Source of the DNA: Pseudomonadales bacterium
GTDB taxonomy: Bacteria > Pseudomonadota > Gammaproteobacteria > Pseudomonadales > Azotimanducaceae
Reading direction: 5' to 3'
DNA: 64,000 bases
NCBI GenBank assembly: GCA_019090615.1
Contig: JAHRVQ010000021.1
Span: forward strand, 17,895-81,894
Shown: piece after piece, positions 56,531-64,000 of the stretch
Position numbering within the stretch: position 1 is the stretch's first letter
Layout of the letters: every line of letters begins with the position of its first letter
Made by a program: the position numbers and the translations under genes
The notes under the pieces: generated by a model
What the model saw: only the letters and a program-made list of their open reading frames with translations
Told to the model about the DNA's origin: nothing
Databases searched by the model: none

Positions 56531-57550
56531 ATGGACCAACTCACCGACCTGAAAGCCATACTCCACTCCAAACGGGCCAATATCTATTATTTGGAATACT
56601 GCCGAGTCATGCAAAAAGATGGCCGAGTGCTCTACCTGACCGATGCAAAATCAGAAAAACAATACTGGAACATACCAATCGCCAATACCACTGTCATTTT
56701 GTTAGGCAATGGCACCTCCATCACCCAGGCCGCGATGCGCATGCTGGCTTCCGCCGGGGTATTGGTCGGCTTTTGCGGCGGCGGTGGCACGCCTTTATTG
56801 ATGGGCAACGAAATTGAGTGGCTGACACCACAAAGCGAATATCGACCCACGGAATATATGCAGGGCTGGATGCAGTTCTGGTTTGACGACGCCAGCCGCC
56901 TGGCAGCCGCTAAACAGCTACAACGATCTCGGCTGCAATATATGCAGACTATATGGGTCAAAGACAGGGACTTGCAGGCAGAAGGGTTTAATGGCAAAGA
57001 CTCGCAACTCATCGGTGCGTTAGAAAATGCCGGCGCGAGAATACAGCATGCAAAAAAAGTCGGCGAGCTATTACAAAGTGAAGCCCAGCTCACCAAACAA
57101 CTGTATAAATTTGCCGTCAACCAAACTAAACATGGCGACTTTGTCCGCGACCGAGATGCCCATGACACGGCCAATGCATTCCTCAACCATGGCAACTACC
57201 TGGCCTATGGACTTGCCGCCACCACCCTATGGGTACTTGGCATCCCCCACGGTTTTGCAGTCATGCACGGCAAAACCAGACGCGGCGCACTGGTATTCGA
57301 TATCGCCGACCTAATAAAGGACACCCTGGTATTACCCTGGGCCTTTATCTGCGCCAAAGAAGGCGCCACCGAGCAGGAATTTCGCCAACAATGTTTGCAG
57401 GCTTTTACCCAACATAAAGCCCTCGATTTTATGTTTGAACAGGTAAAAGATCTTGCCCTCAACCACCCTGCTCAGCCGCCCGCCGCTGATGCCCCGCAAA
57501 CTGAAAACCCACAAATCAACAACCCCGATGCAAAAGGCCCCGCCCAATGA
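56531..57550 (+). CDS. cas1: CRISPR-associated Cas1 (type I-F)
   Basis: 339 residues. The I-F Cas1 catalytic set is visible as E184 (QSEAQLTK), H246 (AVMHGKTRRG), D257 and D260 (VFDIADLIKD), with the same H-to-D spacing as in Pseudomonas Cas1. With Cas2-3 it integrates new spacers. The last 30 residues form a Pro/Gln/Asn-rich tail (HPAQPPAADAPQTENPQ) that is not part of the usual fold. Its stop overlaps the cas2-3 start (ATGA). Confidence 0.97.
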   Translation: MDQLTDLKAILHSKRANIYYLEYCRVMQKDGRVLYLTDAKSEKQYWNIPIANTTVILLGNGTSITQAAMRMLASAGVLVGFCGGGGTPLLMGNEIEWLTPQSEYRPTEYMQGWMQFWFDDASRLAAAKQLQRSRLQYMQTIWVKDRDLQAEGFNGKDSQLIGALENAGARIQHAKKVGELLQSEAQLTKQLYKFAVNQTKHGDFVRDRDAHDTANAFLNHGNYLAYGLAATTLWVLGIPHGFAVMHGKTRRGALVFDIADLIKDTLVLPWAFICAKEGATEQEFRQQCLQAFTQHKALDFMFEQVKDLALNHPAQPPAADAPQTENPQINNPDAKGPAQ

Positions 57551-60453
57551 TGGTGACCTTTGTATCTATGTGCCAAAAGAAAGCCCTGAATAAAACCCGC
57601 CGCGTGCTGGATTCGTTTGCAAATCGTATTGGCGACAATACCTGGCAGACCGTCATCACCCAGGAAGGCCTGCAGGCTGTTAAGAAACTCTTAAGAAAAT
57701 CTGCTAGTAAGAATACCGCAGTGAGTTGTTTTTGGGTTAGGAGCCGTAGCCGTAGTGAATTCATTTGGTCGGTAGGCAATAAAAACAAATTTAATAGTGA
57801 AGGAATTGTACCGGTAAATTACACCAATAATGTTGATGCGCTAAAAATGGATACAACCAACGTGAATATAGAAAACTACTATGCGAACACAAAAAAACAA
57901 CCACTCGACCAGCATTTGTTTGCTGTTGGGTATGTGGCTTATTGTTTATGCAAAGAACTGCTGGATGACGAAAAACTTGCGCAAGCGGTTTTTCTAGCGG
58001 GATGCTGGCATGATTTCGGCAAAATTGACCCAGGGTTTCAAGCCTGGATTACCAATAAAACAAAGAAGAAGTTGATTGAAAGCATTCCCGAAGAGGGCCA
58101 ACATATCGACAAACCCCCTGCGTTTTCTTTCGAAAAACACCCACGACATAATGAAATATCACTATTACTTTATTACCTGTTTGATGATGAAGATGACAAA
58201 TCGGTCAACAAGGAGAATAAGAAACTCATTAAACATACCGTCTACTGGCATCATGCGAAACCCATTCGAAAAGAAGAATTTTCAAAATTAGAAATCATTT
58301 ACAACAAGCTATGCTCAACGCTTGACGATAAATCTATCGACTTCCTCTCACCGATGGTCAAAAACATACATAGCGCTATAAAAGGTATCGCAGAAGCCTA
58401 CGATAGTGATTTGAATATTACAGACATTCTCAAGCGCGCAAATAAAGAAAACTTAGAAGAGCTAAGAATTCCACTACCCGACTACAAAAGCTATGGTGCT
58501 CACGATGATATTGAGCCCTACGTTTTAGATATACAGCGGAACGCCAAAAATAATATCGCTCGGTCAGTAGTAGTCAGCGCCGACAGGCTTGTCTCGGCAC
58601 TAGATTGCGAATCACTAAATGCCCATATTGAACAAAAAACACTATCAGACATCGCGAACAGCGCACTCTTGACCGAACGCGGTTTGATAACAGAAATTAA
58701 AACCTGCCTCGAAGGGTTTGAAGCAACTTATCCTAATAGCGATAGAAATAGACAGCAGAAAGAAGCGGCTCATAAGTTATCCGATGAAGAAGTTGTAGTA
58801 GGCGTACTGAACGGCCCAGCAGGTTGTGGTAAAACCAAAATTGCGCTGGAATGGGCCGCCAACAATTATGCGAAAAAAATCATTTGGATATGCCCAAGAA
58901 TACAAATTTGCCAAGGCCTGATTAACGATTTAACGAGTACGGAATATTTACCAAACACAAAAATAGAAATTTGTACCGGTGAATTTAAGACCCTTTACCA
59001 AAACGGACAACAGTCACCAACACCCAACATGCAAGAGTTCTCAGGTGATATTGTTCTAACCACTATCGATCAGATTGTTAACACGATCACTACCCATACC
59101 AGAGTGGATGGCCTGGTGCAGTTTATGAACGCACATATCGTTTTTGATGAATATCACGAATATATACCAATGAACGGATTTAACCTTTTATTTGCTGAGT
59201 TAGTTGCATGCAAAAAACTACAAAACAATCAATGTAAAACTTTGTTAGTTTCTGCAACGCCTAATTTTAATTTCGTCCATGAGTTGTTAAAAATAGATGA
59301 TATTGTCGGTATTGAGAGTTTCAACAAAAGCCAATATAAAATTGAATTTGTTGATTTTGATAGCAAGCAAGAAGATGAAACAAACCCGTTATATTCTCGC
59401 CAGGAAGCGAGCACATTTGTCGTCAGTAATACTGCTATCGCCGCTCAAAAAAGCTTTATTAGAAACCAAAATAACGAAAACGCTATTCTAATTCATTCAA
59501 AATTCACGCCGTCACATAGAAAAGAGTTGTTCGACAATGTACTGGCCTCTTTTAGACAAAACGGCAGCAAAAAATTCGACATTTTGCGTTCTGGCCCAAT
59601 TGTACAGGCATCATTAAATATTACTTGTCAAAAAATGGTGACAGAGTTTACCAATGCAGAAAACTGGCTGCAAAGAATGGGTCGCCTGGATCGGTTTGGT
59701 GAGAACTCAGAACCCAACCTATATATATCTGCGGTGACTGAGCATGTAAAAAATGGCAAATCACTTGGAAATGCAAAATTTTTAAGCGGCTTATATTGTT
59801 TACAGAGCAGCAAAGCATGGTTTGATTTTTTACAAGAAAACTTGCCGGACGATGGGGTTGTTAGCATTTCAAAAATGTATCAAATTTATAAGGACTTTTA
59901 CAATGATGAAGCCAGCCTTACTGCAATTGAGCAAGATTTGATCTTAGCGTTAAAAAAGAGTGTCCATATAATTGAGCAAAAGATTACTGACCCGATCTCT
60001 TTTCCTGGAAAAACCAAACAACCCAAAGGGCAGATTAAAATCAAAAATAACTCATTACGTGGCAATAATCGTTTTGTACAAATGGCTGTGATCAATGTAG
60101 GCAATGGAAAAACACAATTCCCTGATTCCTACGCCTATGACGAAAATAATTCTCCAGATCAATTAACCATTGGAGTTGAAGTAATTTGTGGGGGCGGAAG
60201 AAGTGAGAGGAACCTTTTATCATTTATGGCAAAAAAACACCACAACATTAAAAGAACATCAGAAAAACCCTATAATGACAACGCCCTCCTTGGAGAAGCG
60301 CGCTCACCCGAAACTCCTATTTATTTAAGCTACACACCAGAAGATTTAGGACAGATTTCCGCAGACCCTAACCCTTACGCCATTTATTACGCTTTGGGTG
60401 CAAACCAGGCCATCGGCGTACTTGCCATAAACGATATATCGCAAATCGATTAA
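57547..60453 (+). CDS. cas3: Cas2-Cas3 fusion nuclease-helicase (type I-F)
   Basis: 968 residues, somewhat shorter than the usual 1050-1100 of I-F Cas2-3. Residues 1-90 are the Cas2-like domain, followed by a linker. The HD nuclease has H123 and WHDFGKID with H155-D156. The SF2 helicase has Walker A GPAGCGKT (423-430) and DEYH (534-537), then SATPNF and QRMGRLDRFG. It degrades targeted DNA after effector recruitment and partners Cas1 in adaptation. The catalytic motifs appear intact. Confidence 0.97.
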   Translation: MMVTFVSMCQKKALNKTRRVLDSFANRIGDNTWQTVITQEGLQAVKKLLRKSASKNTAVSCFWVRSRSRSEFIWSVGNKNKFNSEGIVPVNYTNNVDALKMDTTNVNIENYYANTKKQPLDQHLFAVGYVAYCLCKELLDDEKLAQAVFLAGCWHDFGKIDPGFQAWITNKTKKKLIESIPEEGQHIDKPPAFSFEKHPRHNEISLLLYYLFDDEDDKSVNKENKKLIKHTVYWHHAKPIRKEEFSKLEIIYNKLCSTLDDKSIDFLSPMVKNIHSAIKGIAEAYDSDLNITDILKRANKENLEELRIPLPDYKSYGAHDDIEPYVLDIQRNAKNNIARSVVVSADRLVSALDCESLNAHIEQKTLSDIANSALLTERGLITEIKTCLEGFEATYPNSDRNRQQKEAAHKLSDEEVVVGVLNGPAGCGKTKIALEWAANNYAKKIIWICPRIQICQGLINDLTSTEYLPNTKIEICTGEFKTLYQNGQQSPTPNMQEFSGDIVLTTIDQIVNTITTHTRVDGLVQFMNAHIVFDEYHEYIPMNGFNLLFAELVACKKLQNNQCKTLLVSATPNFNFVHELLKIDDIVGIESFNKSQYKIEFVDFDSKQEDETNPLYSRQEASTFVVSNTAIAAQKSFIRNQNNENAILIHSKFTPSHRKELFDNVLASFRQNGSKKFDILRSGPIVQASLNITCQKMVTEFTNAENWLQRMGRLDRFGENSEPNLYISAVTEHVKNGKSLGNAKFLSGLYCLQSSKAWFDFLQENLPDDGVVSISKMYQIYKDFYNDEASLTAIEQDLILALKKSVHIIEQKITDPISFPGKTKQPKGQIKIKNNSLRGNNRFVQMAVINVGNGKTQFPDSYAYDENNSPDQLTIGVEVICGGGRSERNLLSFMAKKHHNIKRTSEKPYNDNALLGEARSPETPIYLSYTPEDLGQISADPNPYAIYYALGANQAIGVLAINDISQID

Positions 60454-60631
60454 AATTATCACCTATAAACAAAGCTCCGGTGAGTGAAAACAGCCACCTC
60501 ATAACCCACAAAGCGATCAGGCCAACATTTTACCAACATGCTGTATAGCGCTTCGCCCATTTACTTTAGATTGTCATGCCACCCAGCACAATTGTTAAAC
60601 CCTTTCCAGAGGCATGCAAGTTTGATCGCGT

Positions 60632-60666
60632 TTCAAGTCATGGTCCCAGCTTGACCATGACTTGAA
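60632..60666. repeat. 14-bp perfect inverted repeat between cas2-3 and the crRNA-like element
   Basis: TTCAAGTCATGGTC (60632-60645), loop CCAGCTT, GACCATGACTTGAA (60653-60666). It lies 179 bp past cas2-3 and 8 bp beyond the 3' end of the minus-strand pseudo-array, exactly where a two-sided transcription barrier would be expected. There is no T tract on either strand. Confidence 0.85.
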
Positions 60667-60673
60667 CACTCTT

Positions 60674-60749
60674 GGTCAGTGCTGCCTGTTCGGCAGTGAA
60701 ATTTAGAAATTAGAAAATAGTTTTCTAAGCTACTTGTACAGTAGTCGCC
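60674..60749 (-). ncRNA. Predicted crRNA-like regulatory RNA (two degenerate I-F repeats and a 20-nt pseudo-spacer)
   Basis: Read on the minus strand. Repeat 1 (60749-60722) matches the array repeat at 20 of 28 positions; its hairpin CTACT-GTACA-AGTAG replaces CTGCC-GCACA-GGCAG with two compensatory base-pair changes, and the 8-nt handle CTTAGAAA is unchanged. The pseudo-spacer (60721-60702) is ACTATTTTCTAATTTCTAAA. Repeat 2 (60701-60674) matches at 21 of 28, with hairpin CTGCC-GAACA-GGCAG intact. Cas6f cleavage after each hairpin would give 8+20+20 = 48 nt. The spacer is exactly 12 nt shorter than the normal 32, equal to two 6-nt Cas7 steps. The pseudo-spacer matches the site at 60814-60835. 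Transcription of this RNA is inferred. Confidence 0.85.
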
Positions 60750-60751
60750 AG

Positions 60752-60779
60752 ATTTTACGCCTTGGCGAATATTTGTTCA
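60752..60779 (-). promoter_or_regulatory. Candidate promoter of the crRNA-like RNA
   Basis: On the minus strand TGAACA (60779-60774, four of six to the -35 consensus) is followed after 16 bp by TAAAAT (60757-60752, five of six to the -10). The predicted start, about 60745, falls one or two bases before the first hairpin, so the transcript would begin at repeat 1. A CGCC/GGCG palindrome lies inside the spacer. Confidence 0.4.
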
Positions 60780-60813
60780 TCAGGGTTGTCGGATTTATTC
60801 TTAACGGATTTTA

Positions 60814-60835
60814 AATAGAAATTAGAACATAGTGG
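60814..60835 (-). promoter_or_regulatory. Predicted target (protospacer plus CC PAM) of the crRNA-like RNA upstream of cas7fv
   Basis: On the minus strand CC (60835-60834) is followed by ACTATGTTCTAATTTCTATT. Compared with the pseudo-spacer, positions 1-5 and 7-18 are identical; position 6 differs, as do 19-20. CC 5' of the protospacer is the type I-F PAM. Position 6 is the flipped base that type I crRNAs do not pair. The site is 95-116 bp upstream of the cas7fv ATG and overlaps or adjoins -35 positions for candidate -10 boxes TATAAA (60841) and TATAGT (60856). Confidence 0.85.
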
Positions 60836-60866
60836 CTTTTTATAAACTTATAAAATATAGTGATTA

Positions 60867-60886
60867 ATGAAACGATAAATATCGTT
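60867..60886 (+). promoter_or_regulatory. 7-bp palindrome with an embedded three-codon frame, cas7fv leader
   Basis: AACGATA (60871-60877), AA, TATCGTT (60880-60886). ATG AAA CGA TAA (60867-60878) lies across it. This could be an operator (for the WYL protein or another regulator), a leader structure, or chance. Confidence 0.45.
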
Positions 60887-60929
60887 AAGACAATCAGCTT
60901 ACTTTTCAACATCACAATAGGGATAAGAC

Positions 60930-61931
60930 ATGAATATCATCACAGGAATAAAGAGCGTCGACTTTAAGATCATGGCACTTGGTCACGGCGCAGTGAACTG
61001 GAATGGCCCTACACAGCTCCGTAGCGACAATAAAATTGTTGAAAACCACAGCCTGCCAAAGCTCCGGGGTTACACAAACCTTACGGGTAAAATAAGTGAC
61101 GAAGGCTTTAGTTATAAAAAGAATATTGCGGATATTGATTTCAAGCAAACGCCCCTATATATCAGCCAAAATTGCATACGGCATCATCTTTTTCGAGACC
61201 AGGCATTTGATATTCACTATGCGAACGAAAACAAAATAAATGACCTAAAGGGTGTTTTAGCGTCAATGACTGGTCTAGTTAGAGGATACGTTATTGCATC
61301 AAGTCAATGTAAACGAACCAGTCCATTATTGATGGAAGACTTTGTTGATGAATTGGGCAACGGTAATTTTGAACAAATGGGGCGATCGGGCGGAAAAGAT
61401 GACAAAGCGGCCGCTACAGAAATTGACGGAAAAAAGGTAAAAGCAAAAAAAAGCACCTCCTTTTTTTCAAAAACAACCTTTGGGGATACAAAGTACACCT
61501 CTTACGGCTCAATCAGTATTGAACAATTACAATTTATCTCCCTGGATAAAAAGTTTGACCGCTGTGCCATGGTTATAAAAGAAGGGCAAGGAGAAGAAGT
61601 AGCGCAAGCCGTCCAAGACTACGTCCAATCACTCGACCCGAAATTAAAGCCACAAGCCACATTCCATCAAAACTATGTCCGAGGCGGGACTATTTTCGAA
61701 GAAGGAGAAAATGGTATTTTATTGAACAACGATGCTATACAAGCATTAGTTGAACACGCCTTACAAATGATCAGCGAACTTTCTATTCGTCAGGCAAAAT
61801 CGTATATGTATGTAGACGAAATATTGGTTGACTACAATGACAGCCACAAAATGATGCGCATTAAGCATAGCGAGGGCGATATCGATGAGCAGTCTAACTC
61901 AGATTTCGCCACTTACTTTTACGCAAAATAA
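60930..61931 (+). CDS. cas7fv: Cas7fv, crRNA backbone subunit of the type I-F2 effector
   Basis: 333 residues; AGGGAT precedes the ATG. The N-terminus ([20 protein letters not shown]) and [16 protein letters not shown] loop fit Cas7fv of the minimal I-Fv system known from Shewanella putrefaciens. Several copies coat the spacer part of the crRNA in 6-nt steps. It is the first gene of the cas7fv-cas5fv-cas6f operon and is separated from cas2-3 by 476 bp that contain the crRNA-like element. No cas8f gene is present. Confidence 0.9.
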   Translation: MNIITGIKSVDFKIMALGHGAVNWNGPTQLRSDNKIVENHSLPKLRGYTNLTGKISDEGFSYKKNIADIDFKQTPLYISQNCIRHHLFRDQAFDIHYANENKINDLKGVLASMTGLVRGYVIASSQCKRTSPLLMEDFVDELGNGNFEQMGRSGGKDDKAAATEIDGKKVKAKKSTSFFSKTTFGDTKYTSYGSISIEQLQFISLDKKFDRCAMVIKEGQGEEVAQAVQDYVQSLDPKLKPQATFHQNYVRGGTIFEEGENGILLNNDAIQALVEHALQMISELSIRQAKSYMYVDEILVDYNDSHKMMRIKHSEGDIDEQSNSDFATYFYAK

Positions 61932-61942
61932 AGGATGGAATT

Positions 61943-62983
61943 ATGAAAATAATCATAGATTATGAATCCTGTTGGCGTAATTCATTTTTGGATGGTGATA
62001 ACAATGTACCTTTGCCAAAAAAAGGACGGAAATTCGTTGCTTCCATGACAAACCTTAGAAAACCTGAAAATTTCATCAAGCGAGAAATTACCATTGATAC
62101 TGTGATGGGGTTGTTAAACAGATTAATAGGTGATCAAAGAAAACTCTACCAGGCAAGAACAAGTGAAGGTTATTATTTTAAAGATATCGATCTACCCGAT
62201 CACCCATCAATCCATTTTCAAGACCTGGTAAATAAAAAAACTGAAAATAGTGAAATGACCTATATTCGAAATATTTCAGGGAGTACAGATCAGAATTCAT
62301 TTACTGGAGCAATAAAAAGTAATGACATAATGTTTTCATCTGATTACTCCGCCGAATTTTGGGGCGTTCTAGCCCTGGAATTTGAAGAGCCATGTGATTT
62401 CATTATTTCAAATAATCGAGTAACAAAAAGCATCGAGACAAACCCAGTCGCGATTATTTCAAGACTAGAAGCATTGAACAAAGAAAAAACCGTTAAAAAT
62501 GAAGGCTTCGCAAATGAGGCAGTAAAAACACTGACTCAAAACTTTGAAGCTGTCGAATACTTAAACAGAAAAGACGAAATAATTCCAATCAGTCTATATT
62601 GTTCGTCGCTTTACCTGCAGCTAGAACGCCTGTCCGGCAGGTTCAATTTGGATTCTGCTAAAACGAAAGCCGGCGGTATTAGCGGCATTTCTAAACGAGG
62701 CTTCACCACCAAAGACTTTATGAACCGTTTCACTACTGGAGAGAAAAAGAAAATATGGGGAAACCCCTATATTCGTAAAGAACGAATTAAAGGGGCTGGT
62801 GAGGTCACCTCATTAATGACCAAAGCCAGCGGCCAACTTGAAATCAATCTCGATATTAGCAGGGAGAAGGCGAAAGAAATAAAAACCATGATCGACAATG
62901 CTGGCGTCTCCAGCTTCTATCTTGGTAAAAAAGGACTAGCCTATATATCCGCGCCAATTGACACCAGGGAGTTGAGACGATGA
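61943..62983 (+). CDS. cas5fv: Cas5fv, handle-binding and PAM-recognising subunit of type I-F2
   Basis: 346 residues; AAAGGATGG precedes the ATG. The opening ([20 protein letters not shown]), [16 protein letters not shown] and [19 protein letters not shown] match the Cas5fv sequence type. In the I-Fv structure Cas5fv caps the 5' handle and carries an extra helical domain that replaces the missing large subunit and reads the PAM. It is 11 bp after cas7fv and overlaps cas6f by 4 bp. Confidence 0.9.
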   Translation: MKIIIDYESCWRNSFLDGDNNVPLPKKGRKFVASMTNLRKPENFIKREITIDTVMGLLNRLIGDQRKLYQARTSEGYYFKDIDLPDHPSIHFQDLVNKKTENSEMTYIRNISGSTDQNSFTGAIKSNDIMFSSDYSAEFWGVLALEFEEPCDFIISNNRVTKSIETNPVAIISRLEALNKEKTVKNEGFANEAVKTLTQNFEAVEYLNRKDEIIPISLYCSSLYLQLERLSGRFNLDSAKTKAGGISGISKRGFTTKDFMNRFTTGEKKKIWGNPYIRKERIKGAGEVTSLMTKASGQLEINLDISREKAKEIKTMIDNAGVSSFYLGKKGLAYISAPIDTRELRR

Positions 62984-63531
62984 ATTTTTATATCAATATA
63001 AAAATAATTCCCGATGCAGAAATGCGACAAAACGTTTTGTTAAACAAAGTTTATAGCAAACTACACAAAGCACTTTTTACACTAAATTCGACCAATATAG
63101 GAATTAGTTTCCCCGCCTACGAACTCATGTTGGGCGATATTATTAGGCTCCACGGAGACAAGGACAGTCTCGCAGCGTTACAGCAAACAAACTGGCTTGG
63201 CGGCCTAATAGGTTATTGCGAGGTAAGTGTTGCTAAAACCATCCCCAATCAAGTGCTTTATAGGACAGTGTCACGTAAACAATCCAATATGACGGAAGCA
63301 AAATTGAGGCGACTCATAAAAAGAGGATCAATATCCAACGACGATATAAAATCTTATAAAGCTAAAATGTTTGCACAAGGATTAGACGATCCCTATCTGG
63401 AACTTGAAAGCGCATCAAATGGCTATAAACACCGGCGCTATATTCAGTTCGGGCAATGTAGTCAACACGCGCAAGTAGGTATATTCGATCAATTTGGATT
63501 AAGCAAAACTGCCACCGTCCCGTGGTTTTAA
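62980..63531 (+). CDS. cas6f: Cas6f (Csy4) crRNA-processing endoribonuclease
   Basis: 183 residues, the family length. Catalytic H29 (KLHKAL) is at the same position as in Pseudomonas Csy4. The segment [18 protein letters not shown] aligns with the Csy4 active-site serine region (S144 or S146 here). The Arg-rich helix [15 protein letters not shown] matches the hairpin-groove-binding helix. It cuts repeat RNA 3' of the CTGCC/GGCAG hairpin and should also process the crRNA-like RNA, whose hairpins keep the closing C-G and A-U pairs. Confidence 0.96.
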   Translation: MNFYINIKIIPDAEMRQNVLLNKVYSKLHKALFTLNSTNIGISFPAYELMLGDIIRLHGDKDSLAALQQTNWLGGLIGYCEVSVAKTIPNQVLYRTVSRKQSNMTEAKLRRLIKRGSISNDDIKSYKAKMFAQGLDDPYLELESASNGYKHRRYIQFGQCSQHAQVGIFDQFGLSKTATVPWF

Positions 63532-63818
63532 TCCGTAAGTAAATAAGACCCAAATATACGTTGCATGACTGACCTGCGCTACGCGACCGAATATCACAGG
63601 GCTAATTGCGAAACCTAAAAATGCTACAACAAATAGGTTACCTGCGATTAACCAGATCGTAACCCAGGGTGTCAGATACTTAATTTACCCAATAAAAAAC
63701 GCTCTTTAAAAATTCAATTAAAAATCAATAAGTTACATCATCGGTCAAATTCATTGGTTAAATCGCCATTTTTTGACTAAGTGATTGTTGTAACTTATTT
63801 TTTTGCTGTTATATTCCT
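63532..63818 (+). promoter_or_regulatory. CRISPR leader region
   Basis: The 287 bp between cas6f and the first repeat contains no gene and becomes AT-rich in its last 120 bp (for example AACTTATTTTTTTGC at 63792). By position and repeat orientation this is the leader that should carry the array promoter and IHF-dependent integration signals. Confidence 0.7.
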
Positions 63819-63906
63819 GTTCACTGCCGCACAGGCAGCTTAGAAAAATCGGCGCACTAGCTTGTCATTGTCCAACAAGTTCACTGCCGCACAGGCAGCT
63901 TAGAAA
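63819..63906 (+). CRISPR. Type I-F CRISPR array, two repeats and one spacer
   Basis: Two identical 28-bp repeats (63819-63846 and 63879-63906) begin GTTCACTGCC, contain the CTGCC-GCACA-GGCAG hairpin and end CTTAGAAA. One 32-bp spacer (63847-63878) starts AATCGGCGCACTAGC. Sizes fit I-F exactly. No third repeat occurs at the expected position (63939) or before the window end. Further arrays could exist elsewhere in the genome. Confidence 0.98.
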
Positions 63907-64000
63907 AATTTTTAGAATTCCTGAAAATTTAATAGAGAGGCTTCACTTTTTTGAAGATGTAGGGTTTGATTTTAAGGTGAAATCTTTTGAATTCCTCTAC

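Noticed and set aside
60702..60721. The pseudo-spacer and its target being only a chance AT-rich direct repeat
   Set aside because: The match has one internal difference, exactly at the flipped position 6, abuts a CC PAM, and is bounded on both sides by repeat-derived hairpins in the correct orientation.
63939..63966. Third CRISPR repeat at the expected spacing
   Set aside because: Only TTCACT matches; the CTGCC/GGCAG stem and the CTTAGAAA end are absent.

Overview
The window looks like chromosomal DNA of an aerobic Gram-negative gammaproteobacterium, most likely a marine Cellvibrionales/Spongiibacteraceae-type organism (inference). The reasons are the ampD-ampE-aceE-aceF cluster next to a divergent nadC, an AmpG-like permease, YajQ, four large TonB-dependent receptors, and a mixed P450/Rieske/SDR/amidohydrolase gene set. 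Gene density is normal, G+C is moderate, and I see no rRNA, tRNA, transposase or phage gene.

Layout. 1-6.4 kb: a truncated membrane protein, a PuuD-like membrane protein, an outer-membrane barrel, a REC-PAS-GGDEF-EAL regulator, a small unknown protein and a GNAT enzyme. 6.6-8.8 kb: groES-groEL under a CIRCE operator. 8.9-12.1 kb: an alkyltransferase-like protein, an AmpG-like permease, YajQ and a degenerate GGDEF protein. 12.2-19.3 kb: pyruvate dehydrogenase E1/E2, AmpE, AmpD, an aspartyl protease and NadC. 19.3-22.1 kb: a glycosyltransferase and an O-antigen-ligase/polymerase-like protein. 22-46.4 kb: an accessory catabolic region with four TonB-dependent receptors, a Rieske oxygenase, an SDR, a P450 with its ferredoxin, two alpha/beta hydrolases, a cupin, a GST, an amidohydrolase, a peroxiredoxin and an SRPBCC/ArsR pair. 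47-49.8 kb: divergent serA and a D-2-hydroxyglutarate-dehydrogenase-like oxidase, a metabolically coupled pair. 49.8-55 kb: a large lipoprotein, a UGSC-type selenoprotein read through an in-frame UGA, its overlapping partner gene, and a VOC protein.

55.4-64 kb holds a WYL regulator and a minimal type I-F2 (I-Fv) CRISPR-Cas locus: cas1, cas2-3, cas7fv, cas5fv, cas6f and a two-repeat, one-spacer array. The most interesting observation lies in the cas2-3/cas7fv intergenic region. Two degenerate I-F repeats on the minus strand (60674-60749) flank a 20-nt pseudo-spacer. The repeat stems are preserved by compensatory changes and the 8-nt crRNA handle is intact. The pseudo-spacer matches a CC-flanked site just upstream of cas7fv (60814-60835) at 17 of its first 18 positions. 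The only mismatch in that stretch is position 6, which type I effectors flip out and do not read. This has the form of a crRNA-like guide that lets the effector repress its own operon (CreR/CreA-like logic).

Start codons were chosen by Shine-Dalgarno sequences, overlaps and family lengths. Functions of the TonB receptors and catabolic enzymes are given at family level because no substrate can be read from sequence alone.
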